This document shows, one piece after another, positions 7,409-14,666 of a stretch of 50,218 nt of DNA; position 1 is the first letter of the stretch; every line of letters starts with the position of its first letter. Below the pieces are notes generated by a model. That model was not told where the DNA came from and did not search any database. It saw nothing but the letters and a program-made list of their open reading frames with translations. The position numbers and the translations under genes were made by a program. The stretch is from the NCBI RefSeq assembly GCF_030646615.1, contig NZ_JAUSLG010000005.1:1-50218 (forward strand), in the 5' to 3' direction. The DNA is from Phenylobacterium sp. (GTDB lineage: Bacteria; Pseudomonadota; Alphaproteobacteria; Caulobacterales; Caulobacteraceae).

Positions 7409-9343
7409 TTAGCCGCCCGCCACCACCTTCAGGCGCGGTGCGCCGCCCGGCCGCTGGCCGCGAACCTGGCCGACAAGGTCGAACAGGGCGGTGCGCACCC
7501 CTTCGGCGTCGGCCTGCTCGGCCAGGGCTTCCAGGGTCTGGAGATGCCCCGGCGTGATGCCGACGGCCGAGTTGGACACCACTTGCATCACCTTGGGCGC
7601 GCACGGCGCCGCCTGCTCATCCTCATCGAGCAGGGTTTCGGTGAGTTTCTCGCCGGGGCGCAGGCCGGTGACCTCGATCTCGATATCCTGACCCAGGGTG
7701 CGGCCCGACAGGGCGATCATCTGCCGCGCCAGATCCATGATGCGGACCGGCTGACCCATATCCAGGATGAAGAGCCGCGCCTGGGCGTCCCGGTCCTCGG
7801 CGCTGGCCGCGGTGGCGTGCAGCACCAGCTGAACGGCCTCCGGGATGGTCATGAAGAAGCGCGTCATGTCGGGATGGGTGAGGGTGACCGGGCCGCCGCG
7901 TTCGATCTGTGACTTGAAGATCGGCACCACCGAGCCAGCCGAGCCCAGCACATTGCCAAAGCGCACGGCGGCGAACCGGGTCTTGCCGCCATGGGTCTGC
8001 TGCGCCTGGATGACCGCCTCGGCCAGCCGCTTGGTCGCCCCCATCACGTTGGTCGGATCGACCGCCTTGTCGGTGGAGATCAGCACCATCTGGGCCGCCC
8101 CGCAGAGGCGGGCGGCCTCGGCCACGTTCCAGGTGCCGATGACATTGGTCAGGACGCCCTCGCAGGGGAGACGCTCGACCATGGAGACGTGCTTGAGCGC
8201 CGCGGCATGGAAGACCAGGTCCGGGGCCTGGGCGGCGAAGTGGCCCTGCAGCCGGCCGGCATGGCGAACGTCGCAGAGGACAGCGGTGCGCGAGATGTCG
8301 GGATAGGATTCGGCCACTTCCCGCTCGATGGCGAACAGCGCCGATTCCGAGGAGTCGACCAGGGTCAGGTGGGCGCAGTCGAAACTGGCGACCTGGCGGG
8401 CGAGTTCGCCGCCAATACTGCCGCCAGCGCCGGTGATCAGCACCCGCCGGCCCCGGATCAGGGCCGCCAGGGGGGCGGCGTCCAGCTCGATAGGCTCCCG
8501 CGCCAGGAGCTCTTCCACGCTGACATCGCGCAGCGGCATCAGGGCCACGCCTTCGTGATGGCGCAGATCAACAATGCTCGGCAGGCGGAGCATCCGCACG
8601 CCCTCAGCCTTGAAGCGGCCGAGATGGTCAGGGCTGAGCCCCTTGATCTTGCTGGGCTCGTCCAGGAACAGCACGGCCCGCGGATAGCGGTTCCAGCGGC
8701 GCAGATCGACCAGGGCCTCGTCCAAACGGTCGAGGCTCTCGAGGATGCAGACGCCGCGAACCTGCTGGCCCACGTCGCGCAGATCCAGGCCGATGATGCC
8801 GACCGGGGTGAAGCGGCGGTCGTGGGCGCGGGCGGCGTCGCGCAGATAGGTGTCGGCCAGGGCCGGCGGGCCGATCAGCAGCAGAGCCGGGGCCTGGGCG
8901 CCCGTCTTCGACCGGATCGGGGCGACCTTGACCAGGGCGCGCTCATGGATGGCGCGGCGCAGCACCCGCAGGCCCAGGCAGCCGGTCACGTGAAACACAG
9001 CCGCCATGGCCAGGGCCGAGCGGGGCAGGGTCGAGGCTCGGTCCAGCACCCAGACTGTGAGGAGGAAGAGGACGGCCGTCAGGGCCGCGATGCGCCCGAT
9101 GACCAGGGCGTCTGGGATGGAGGCGTAGCGCCAGGGAGAAAGCTCGCCGCGGAACAGGGTCGTAAATACCGCGGCGAAGGCGGCATAGATCGCCGTCAGT
9201 TGGATGATGTTGAGAGATGGTCGCCCATCGAAGCCAAGGTCAGGCAAGGCCGAGGGCGAGAGAAGATAGGCGCATAGAAAGGCCAGAGCGGCGATGGCGA
9301 CATCGACAACGACGGTTTGCGCTCGGAAGGCCATCCGCATCAT
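7409..9343 (-). CDS. Nucleotide-sugar 4,6-dehydratase, CapD/FlaA1/WbpM type, membrane-bound
   Basis: 644 aa. Four N-terminal membrane helices (residues ~8-130), a CoA-binding-like linker domain (~150-270), and a C-terminal extended SDR domain with the NAD motif TGAGGSIG (~300-307) and the active-site region STDKAVDPTNVMGATKR (~420-437), where Met replaces the usual Tyr of the YxxxK pair, as in this family. These enzymes act on UDP-GlcNAc or a similar nucleotide sugar to start synthesis of deoxy- or amino-sugars for capsule, O-antigen or glycosylation. The conserved LRPGEKLTE is near residue 575. It stands alone, away from sugar-transferase genes, though polysaccharide genes lie 3-8 kb to the left. 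Which sugar it makes cannot be told. Confidence 0.92.
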   Translation of the reverse strand: MMRMAFRAQTVVVDVAIAALAFLCAYLLSPSALPDLGFDGRPSLNIIQLTAIYAAFAAVFTTLFRGELSPWRYASIPDALVIGRIAALTAVLFLLTVWVLDRASTLPRSALAMAAVFHVTGCLGLRVLRRAIHERALVKVAPIRSKTGAQAPALLLIGPPALADTYLRDAARAHDRRFTPVGIIGLDLRDVGQQVRGVCILESLDRLDEALVDLRRWNRYPRAVLFLDEPSKIKGLSPDHLGRFKAEGVRMLRLPSIVDLRHHEGVALMPLRDVSVEELLAREPIELDAAPLAALIRGRRVLITGAGGSIGGELARQVASFDCAHLTLVDSSESALFAIEREVAESYPDISRTAVLCDVRHAGRLQGHFAAQAPDLVFHAAALKHVSMVERLPCEGVLTNVIGTWNVAEAARLCGAAQMVLISTDKAVDPTNVMGATKRLAEAVIQAQQTHGGKTRFAAVRFGNVLGSAGSVVPIFKSQIERGGPVTLTHPDMTRFFMTIPEAVQLVLHATAASAEDRDAQARLFILDMGQPVRIMDLARQMIALSGRTLGQDIEIEVTGLRPGEKLTETLLDEDEQAAPCAPKVMQVVSNSAVGITPGHLQTLEALAEQADAEGVRTALFDLVGQVRGQRPGGAPRLKVVAGG

Positions 9344-9500
9344 GGGCTGATCTCCACGACTCCCTGCGAGCCGACAACATAGACGGGGCTTACCACCCCT
9401 CCAACCAAACTCAATCCGGGGACGAAGTGATCCCGGACGCCAGACCCGGACGGTCTGTGGCCGAAGCCTGGGAAGGCTTTGAAGCGTGATCGTGTTGGAA

Positions 9501-9535
9501 ATAAGAAAAGCCGCCGCCTTTCGGCGACGGCTTCT
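9501..9535 (-). terminator. Rho-independent terminator after the TorF-type gene
   Basis: On the minus strand, stem AGCCGTCGCC/GGCGGCGGCT (9532-9523 with 9518-9509) is followed by TTTTCTTAT. It sits about 25 bases past the stop of the outer-membrane protein gene. Confidence 0.85.
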
Positions 9536-9558
9536 TTGAAGTGCTGCTTTTCCGCGCC

Positions 9559-10245
9559 TTAGAAGGCGGCGGTCAGGCTGGCCACCAGGCGGCCTTCGCC
9601 GAGGTCGCCCAGGGCGTCCTCATCGGTGTCGTGATAGCGCAGGTCGAGGCCAATGGTCTCGTTGAAGGCAACGCCCAGGCCGATGTTCCAGGTGGTGTAG
9701 TCACCGCCGCCGTCGAACTCCTGACGGCCCACGGCGCCGCTCACGCTGAACATGTCGTTGATCGGGGCGGCCGCGTTCACTTCGTAATAGAAGGCGTCGC
9801 CGATGCCGCCGAAGAATTCCGGCGAGTAGTAGATCGCCGCGCCGATTTCAGCCGGGCCAGCCGGGATGGTGCCCGAGGCGGCGAATTCCCAATAGTTGTA
9901 GTCCGAGCCCGACGGCGCATCGACATAGGCGTAATAGATCGCCGCGAAGTCGGCCGACACCGGACCGATGGTCGGGGTGACGCCCGCATAGAAGTCCACT
10001 TCAGCGGCGGTGTCGTCGCCGAAATCGACGTTCGAGGCCCACACGCCCGCATAGCCCATTTCACCGATGGCGAGGTCGACGCCGCCGAACACTTGCGGAC
10101 CTTCATCGGTTTGGCTGACGCCGCGGAAGACGTAGTCGGACGCAACGCCGACATTGAAGCTGACAGGCGATTCCTGAGCAGCGGCGACGCCGCCCATGGC
10201 GAAGGTGGCGGCGGCGGCGAGAAGCGTGAGCTTGAGAGTTTTCAT
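9559..10245 (-). CDS. TorF-family putative porin (outer-membrane beta-barrel)
   Basis: 228 aa with a clear signal peptide (residues 1-23, ending AAAQ) and a C-terminal Phe typical of outer-membrane barrels. The sequence after the signal (NVGVASDYVFRGVSQTDEGP) is the hallmark of the proteobacterial Gcw_chp family (TIGR02001), now called TorF putative porins. Alternating aromatic and polar strands run to the end. The substrate is unknown. AAGGGG lies before the start codon and an efficient terminator follows, suggesting strong monocistronic expression. Confidence 0.88.
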   Translation of the reverse strand: MKTLKLTLLAAAATFAMGGVAAAQESPVSFNVGVASDYVFRGVSQTDEGPQVFGGVDLAIGEMGYAGVWASNVDFGDDTAAEVDFYAGVTPTIGPVSADFAAIYYAYVDAPSGSDYNYWEFAASGTIPAGPAEIGAAIYYSPEFFGGIGDAFYYEVNAAAPINDMFSVSGAVGRQEFDGGGDYTTWNIGLGVAFNETIGLDLRYHDTDEDALGDLGEGRLVASLTAAF

Positions 10246-10434
10246 TTATTATCCCCTTGAGTTCCCGATCGGGCCTTGCCCGACCGATGTTCTGCATCCT
10301 CATGGTGAAGGAGGGCAGATCAACGGAGGTTGGTCCCTCGGAGCCTTGAGCTTAGACCGTGGCGAAATATTCGGCACGCCTCAGAAACGGCGCCAAAATA
10401 AAAGGCGCACCACTGTCACGCTTCTGCCACAGGA

Positions 10435-11238
10435 TTAGCGCATGGCCAGCGGGGCATACCCCAGGTGAGTCCCAGCATCGACCAACAGGGTCTCGCCGGT
10501 GATATGGCGGGCGGCCGGCGAAGCCAGAAAGACCGTCGCCCCAGCCACGTCTTCGGCGGTCGAAGCGGCCTTCAGAGGGGTGGAAGCGGCAGCGCCTTCC
10601 CGCATCTTTTCGGCCCGTCCCGCCGGCAGTCCCTTCTCAAACCAGGGCGTATCGATGAAGCCGGGGCAGACCGCGTTCACCCTGATTTTCGGCGCCAGGG
10701 CCCGGGCCAGCGAGAGGGTCATGGTGGTTAGCGCGCCCTTTGACGCCGCATAGGGAACCGAGGAGCCAATACCCATGACGCCGGCGATCGAGGCGGTGTT
10801 CACCACCGCCCCGGCCTGGGGGGCGGCCTCCAGCAGGCTGCGGCAGGCGCGCAGGACCTGATAGGCCCCCACCACATTGACGCGATAGAGGTCGAGGAAG
10901 TCGTCGGCCGAGACGGCGTCCAGGTCCGCGTGGTTGGGGGCGAACCGGGTCATGCCGGCATTGTTGAACAGGGCGTCGATGCGCCCGAGGGGTTCGGCTG
11001 CGGCGGCGATCTTCCGGCAATCGGCGTCGTCGCCCACATCGGCCTGGACCAGGATGGCGCGGGCGCCCTTGGCCTCCACGAGACGACCGGTCTCCTCGGC
11101 CTCATCGCGGCTGCGGGCGTAGTTGACGATCACCGCGCTGGCCCCGCGGCCCGCGGTTTCGACGGCGATCGCCCGCCCAAGGCCGGTCGAGGCGCCGGTC
11201 ACCACCACGACATAGTCCTTGAAATCCTGGCCGCTCAT
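10435..11238 (-). CDS. SDR-family NAD(P)-dependent oxidoreductase
   Basis: 267 aa classical short-chain dehydrogenase/reductase. The cofactor motif TGASTGLG is at residues 14-21, NNAG near 91-94, the catalytic Ser near 148 and YAASK near 161-165. Basic residues after strand 2 (NYARSRDEA) suggest NADPH preference, an inference. The C-terminal GETLLVDAG is the usual FabG-like ending. GGAGGAGG lies before the start. Substrate not predictable; closest in style to 3-oxoacyl-ACP reductase or glucose dehydrogenase-like enzymes. Divergent from queF. Confidence 0.9.
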   Translation of the reverse strand: MSGQDFKDYVVVVTGASTGLGRAIAVETAGRGASAVIVNYARSRDEAEETGRLVEAKGARAILVQADVGDDADCRKIAAAAEPLGRIDALFNNAGMTRFAPNHADLDAVSADDFLDLYRVNVVGAYQVLRACRSLLEAAPQAGAVVNTASIAGVMGIGSSVPYAASKGALTTMTLSLARALAPKIRVNAVCPGFIDTPWFEKGLPAGRAEKMREGAAASTPLKAASTAEDVAGATVFLASPAARHITGETLLVDAGTHLGYAPLAMR

Positions 11239-11372
11239 CGACGCCTCCTCCGGTGATGCAGATCGTTGTCTGCGCCCTATGCTGATCTGACGAAGGTTTA
11301 GCGAGGCGGCGGCGTGCTGTCGCCCCTTGCCCCATGGTTGCCCGCGTTTCGAACCAGAGCTAAAGCCGGCCC

Positions 11373-11828
11373 ATGGAAGAGACCCATCTGACCCAACTCG
11401 GCCAGCCGGTGGCGGGCTTCGCCAGCCCAGAGGATGCGGTGCTGGAGCGGGTGGCCAACCCGCAGGCCGACACCCTGTACCTGGCGCGCTTCACCGCGCC
11501 GGAGTTCACCTCGCTCTGTCCGGTGACCGCCCAGCCCGACTTCGCCCATCTGGTGATCGACTACGCCCCTGACCAATGGCTGATCGAATCCAAGTCGCTG
11601 AAGCTCTATCTGGCTTCGTTCCGCAACCACGGCGCTTTTCACGAAGACTGCACGGTCGCCATCGGCCGCCGGATCGTCGAGGTGGCCCAGCCGCGTTGGC
11701 TGCGCATCGGGGGCTACTGGTACCCGCGAGGCGGCATCCCCATCGACGTCTTCTGGCAGTCGGGGCCGCCCCCTGAAGGCCTCTGGCTGCCCGATCAGGG
11801 CGTAGCCCCCTACAGGGGGCGGGGTTAA
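11373..11828 (+). CDS. queF: NADPH-dependent 7-cyano-7-deazaguanine reductase
   Basis: 151 aa, the short (unimodular, YkvM-type) QueF. Reduces preQ0 nitrile to preQ1 amine with NADPH in queuosine tRNA synthesis. Seen: the nucleophile Cys49 in SLCPVT, Asp56 in QPDFAHL, the QueF signature ESKSLKLY (72-79), and His90-Glu91 in HGAFHED. All catalytic positions are intact. No other queuosine gene is nearby, and no preQ1 riboswitch could be recognised in the 134 bases before the gene. Confidence 0.96.
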   Translation: MEETHLTQLGQPVAGFASPEDAVLERVANPQADTLYLARFTAPEFTSLCPVTAQPDFAHLVIDYAPDQWLIESKSLKLYLASFRNHGAFHEDCTVAIGRRIVEVAQPRWLRIGGYWYPRGGIPIDVFWQSGPPPEGLWLPDQGVAPYRGRG

Positions 11829-12107
11829 AATTCAAGTTACCAGCCAGGCACGGCAATGTTCGAGGCCCAGGCCAAAGATCAGGTCCTGCGGGCCTGAAGC
11901 TTAAACGACCCGGGGATTCGCCCAGGTCATGAGGACCCATTTTGGGTTTCCGCCAAATTCGCGGCCCGCTGGCGGGATGGAGGATGATCAGCTATATAGA
12001 GACTGCCCAACTCTCCTCGGGCGTGTCACCTGGGGCCGGGCGGTGCATCTGCGCCGTCCGGCCTTTGTGACTCTGCGCTCGGTCTTTCTTGTCGGTCGCG
12101 GGCCCCC
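11829..12107. other. Convergent intergenic gap with no recognised feature
   Basis: 279 bases between the ends of queF and the nitroreductase gene. No tRNA, strong terminator or coding frame was recognised. Confidence 0.4.
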
Positions 12108-12740
12108 TCAGGCGCTCCAGCGGCTGACGAGACCCGTCCAGTCGGGCCGGTCGCGTTCCAGCGGCGGCTCCTTGGCGGTTCCGATCAGCACATAGCCGGC
12201 CACGCGCTCGCCAGCCTCCAGTCCCAGGATCGTCATCGCCTCAGGATCATAGGCGTACCAGTCGGTGATCCAGTTGGCGCCATAGCCCATGGCCGTCGCG
12301 CCATAGAGCAGGTTGGCGCAGACCACGGCGGACGAGAGCAGCTGCTCCCATTCCGGAATCTCCGAGGGCCGCGGCCGCGAAATCACCGCCACGCCCATGG
12401 GCGGGGCCTTGAGCTTGGCGAGCTTGGCGGCGGCCTTGGCATCGTCGCGGTTGAGCGCCAGGGCCTCCAGGCGCGCGGCGAATTCGGTCTTGGCCGCGGG
12501 TTCCAGGACGATCATCCGCCAGGGCGTCAGCTTGCCATGGTCCGGCACGCGGCTGGCCAGGCGCAGGAGCATGTCGAGTTCGCCAGCCTCGGGGCCGGGG
12601 GAAGTCAGGGTCAGGGCCGAGACCGATCGGCGGAGCGCCAGGAAGTCCAGGACCTCCGGGCTGGCGGCGATCGGCATGGGCGTTCCAAGCGGGGAGGGCG
12701 CAGGGAGAGCGTGGGTCAAGGCGTTCCTTTTCGTGGACAT
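12108..12740 (-). CDS. Nitroreductase-family flavoprotein (YdjA-like)
   Basis: 210 aa (189 if the internal ATG at 12677, MPIAASPEV, is the start, which fits the family better; neither has a strong ribosome site). FMN-binding nitroreductase fold: RRSVS at the N-terminus binds the FMN phosphate, PDHGKLTPWR is the YdjA/TdsD-type motif, and GYGANWITDW near residue 165 lines the flavin. Usually an NAD(P)H-dependent reductase of nitro or quinone compounds; physiological substrate unknown. Divergent from the Nudix gene by ~50 bases. Confidence 0.88.
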   Translation of the reverse strand: MSTKRNALTHALPAPSPLGTPMPIAASPEVLDFLALRRSVSALTLTSPGPEAGELDMLLRLASRVPDHGKLTPWRMIVLEPAAKTEFAARLEALALNRDDAKAAAKLAKLKAPPMGVAVISRPRPSEIPEWEQLLSSAVVCANLLYGATAMGYGANWITDWYAYDPEAMTILGLEAGERVAGYVLIGTAKEPPLERDRPDWTGLVSRWSA

Positions 12741-12792
12741 GGGCGCGATTCTATCGCTGCCATCAGCATAGCCTGTCGTTATAGTTGAGAAT

Positions 12793-13401
12793 ATGTCGCA
12801 AAAACCGTCCTGGCTCCAGCCCCATGGTCATCCATGGCGCGCAGACGCCCCCCGCCGTGTCTACGAAAACCCATGGATCGCCGTGGATGAGCATATGGCC
12901 ACGGCGCCGACCGGCGTCTCGGGGCCCTATGGGGTGGTCAAGTTCAAGAACCTCGCCCTGGCGGTCCTGCCTCTGCATGAGGACGGGACCGTGACCCTGG
13001 TGGGACAGAACCGCTTCCCGCATGGGGATTACAGCTGGGAGATTCCCGAAGGGGGCGGCCCCCTTGGGGAAGACCCCCTCGAAGGCGCCCGTCGCGAGCT
13101 GCGCGAAGAGGTTGGCCTGGCCGCTGGAACCTGGCGCGAGGTGTTGCGCGCTCAACTCTCCAATTCCGTCACCGACGAACGGGCGGTTGGCTTCCTGGCG
13201 ACCGATCTGACCCCCGTTCCCCAGGCGCCGGACGAGACCGAAGATCTGGCTATTGTCAGGGCGCCTTTTCGCGAGGTGCTGGAAACTGCGCTTTCAGGTC
13301 ATATGTTGGATATGTTGACGGTGGCGATGCTGCTGCGCGTCTACCACATGGCCCATGAAGGGGCCTTGCCTCCGGCGCTGGCGCGTCGGGTGCTGAGCTA
13401 G
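12793..13401 (+). CDS. Nudix hydrolase
   Basis: 202 aa. The Nudix box GX5EX7REUXEEXGU is fully met by residues ~86-108 (start GGGPLGEDPLEGA, then RRELREEVGL), so the Mg-binding glutamates are present. The upstream strand region (YENPWIAVDEH, VAVLPL) resembles ADP-ribose pyrophosphatases, which hydrolyse ADP-ribose to AMP and ribose-5-phosphate; the closeness to that subgroup is inferred. TTATAGT lies a few bases before the start, so the mRNA may be nearly leaderless. Followed 13 bases later by cysE, probably one operon. Confidence 0.9.
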   Translation: MSQKPSWLQPHGHPWRADAPRRVYENPWIAVDEHMATAPTGVSGPYGVVKFKNLALAVLPLHEDGTVTLVGQNRFPHGDYSWEIPEGGGPLGEDPLEGARRELREEVGLAAGTWREVLRAQLSNSVTDERAVGFLATDLTPVPQAPDETEDLAIVRAPFREVLETALSGHMLDMLTVAMLLRVYHMAHEGALPPALARRVLS

Positions 13402-13413
13402 GGGAGAGAGCCC

Positions 13414-14256
13414 ATGGGCCGCGAAGACGCCGCAAGGCTGGAAGTCATCGATCCGGGGCACGCCCCGCCGGTCTGGGCGGCCCTGCGAAACGAGGCCGAG
13501 CGGGCCGCCCGCGACGAGGCGGCCCTGGCGTCGCTGTTGAACGCCGTGATCCTCAGTCACGACAGCCTGGGCGACGCCCTGTCTTATCAATTGGCGCGCA
13601 AGCTCGGCGACCAGGAGCTTCGGGCCATGAGCCTGCGCGACATCGCCGAGCAGGCCTATGCCGCCGCGCCGGAACTGGTGGAGATCGCCGAGGCCGACCT
13701 GAAGGCGGTCTTCGAGCGCGACCCGGCCTGCAAGGGCTATGTCCAGCCCTTCCTGTTCTTCAAGGGCTTCCTCGCCCTGCAGACCCAGCGGGTGGCCCAC
13801 TGGCTCTGGAGCCAGGGCCGCGACACCATGGCCTTCTATCTGCAGAGCCGCATGTCCGAGATTTTCCAGGTAGATATCCACCCGGCCACCCGCATCGGCT
13901 CGGGCGTCTTCATCGACCATGGCACCGGCATCGTCATTGGCGAGACCGCCGTCATCGGCGACGATGTCTCCCTGCTGCAAGGGGTGACCCTGGGCGGTAC
14001 GGGCGCCGAGCGCGGCGACCGCCATCCCAAGATCGGCCGCGGGGTGCTGCTGGGGGCCGGCGCCAAGGTGCTGGGCAACATCACCATCGGCGACTACGCC
14101 AAGGTGGCTTCAGGGTCTGTGGTGCTGAAACCGGTGCCCGCCCACTGCACGGCGGCCGGCGTCCCGGCGCGACTGGTCAACTGCCCGACCTGCGACGAAC
14201 CGGCCCGCAGCATGGACCACACCCTGGCCGAGGCTGTGTACGACTACGTCATCTGA
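13414..14256 (+). CDS. cysE: Serine O-acetyltransferase
   Basis: 280 aa. N-terminal helical SATase domain (~20-130, DPACKGYVQPFLFFKGFLALQ), then a left-handed beta-helix of hexapeptide repeats (~145-245). The active-site DIHPATRIGSGVFIDHGTG with both His residues and the GGTG-AERGDRHPKIG loop are diagnostic. Transfers acetyl from acetyl-CoA to L-serine, the committed step of cysteine synthesis, and normally binds CysK through its C-terminal Ile; the present C-terminus ends YDYVI, which fits. GGGGAGAG precedes the start. Confidence 0.96.
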   Translation: MGREDAARLEVIDPGHAPPVWAALRNEAERAARDEAALASLLNAVILSHDSLGDALSYQLARKLGDQELRAMSLRDIAEQAYAAAPELVEIAEADLKAVFERDPACKGYVQPFLFFKGFLALQTQRVAHWLWSQGRDTMAFYLQSRMSEIFQVDIHPATRIGSGVFIDHGTGIVIGETAVIGDDVSLLQGVTLGGTGAERGDRHPKIGRGVLLGAGAKVLGNITIGDYAKVASGSVVLKPVPAHCTAAGVPARLVNCPTCDEPARSMDHTLAEAVYDYVI

Positions 14257-14286
14257 ACCCAGAATTGTCTGGTCGAGGTTTAACAG

Positions 14287-14320
14287 GAGGCCGCGAGCGT
14301 CTAGGTTCGCGGCCTCTTCA
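14287..14320 (+). terminator. Stem-loop between cysE and DUF3126 gene
   Basis: GAGGCCGCGA (14287-14296) pairs with TCGCGGCCTC (14307-14316), followed by the poor U-tract TTCAGATT. A likely partial terminator or processing site. Confidence 0.55.
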
Positions 14321-14340
14321 GATTCCAAAGGAGCCCCCCC

Positions 14341-14547
14341 GTGGACGAACGCGCCATGCGTAAAGTCGAAGGCCACCTGCGCGGCACCTTCGCCAACGCC
14401 AGGATCACCCTGGTTCCGCGCCCCAAGCAGAAGGACTCCGCTGAGGTATATATCGCCGACGAGTTCAGTGGCGTGGTCATCGAGGACGAGCACGAGGCGG
14501 GCTCGTTCATGTTCGAAATGGCGATCCTGGCCGAAGATCTGCCCTGA
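14341..14547 (+). CDS. DUF3126 family protein
   Basis: 68 aa with a GTG start preceded by AAAGGAG. Matches in style the small conserved alphaproteobacterial DUF3126 family (MRKVEGHLRGTFANARITLVPRPKQKDSAEVYI and the acidic C-terminal half). Often found near cysE in this class. Soluble alpha/beta protein of unknown function; the conserved link to cysE could mean a role tied to sulfur metabolism, but this is context only. Confidence 0.85.
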   Translation: MDERAMRKVEGHLRGTFANARITLVPRPKQKDSAEVYIADEFSGVVIEDEHEAGSFMFEMAILAEDLP

Positions 14548-14666
14548 GGCCCCCGCCGTCGGCGGCGCCTTCGAAATAGGCTGAACAAGCTCATCCAGAC
14601 GGCGTTTGACGGGTCGTTAACTGCCATAGGTTGAACCTCCCCAGACGGGTTCTGGGTGGGTTTCGA

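Noticed and set aside
7991..9277. 428-codon frame antisense to the CapD-type gene
   Set aside because: A shadow; the opposite frame has full family motifs.
11239..11372. preQ1 riboswitch before queF
   Set aside because: The expected compact pseudoknot sequence could not be seen in the 134 bases upstream.
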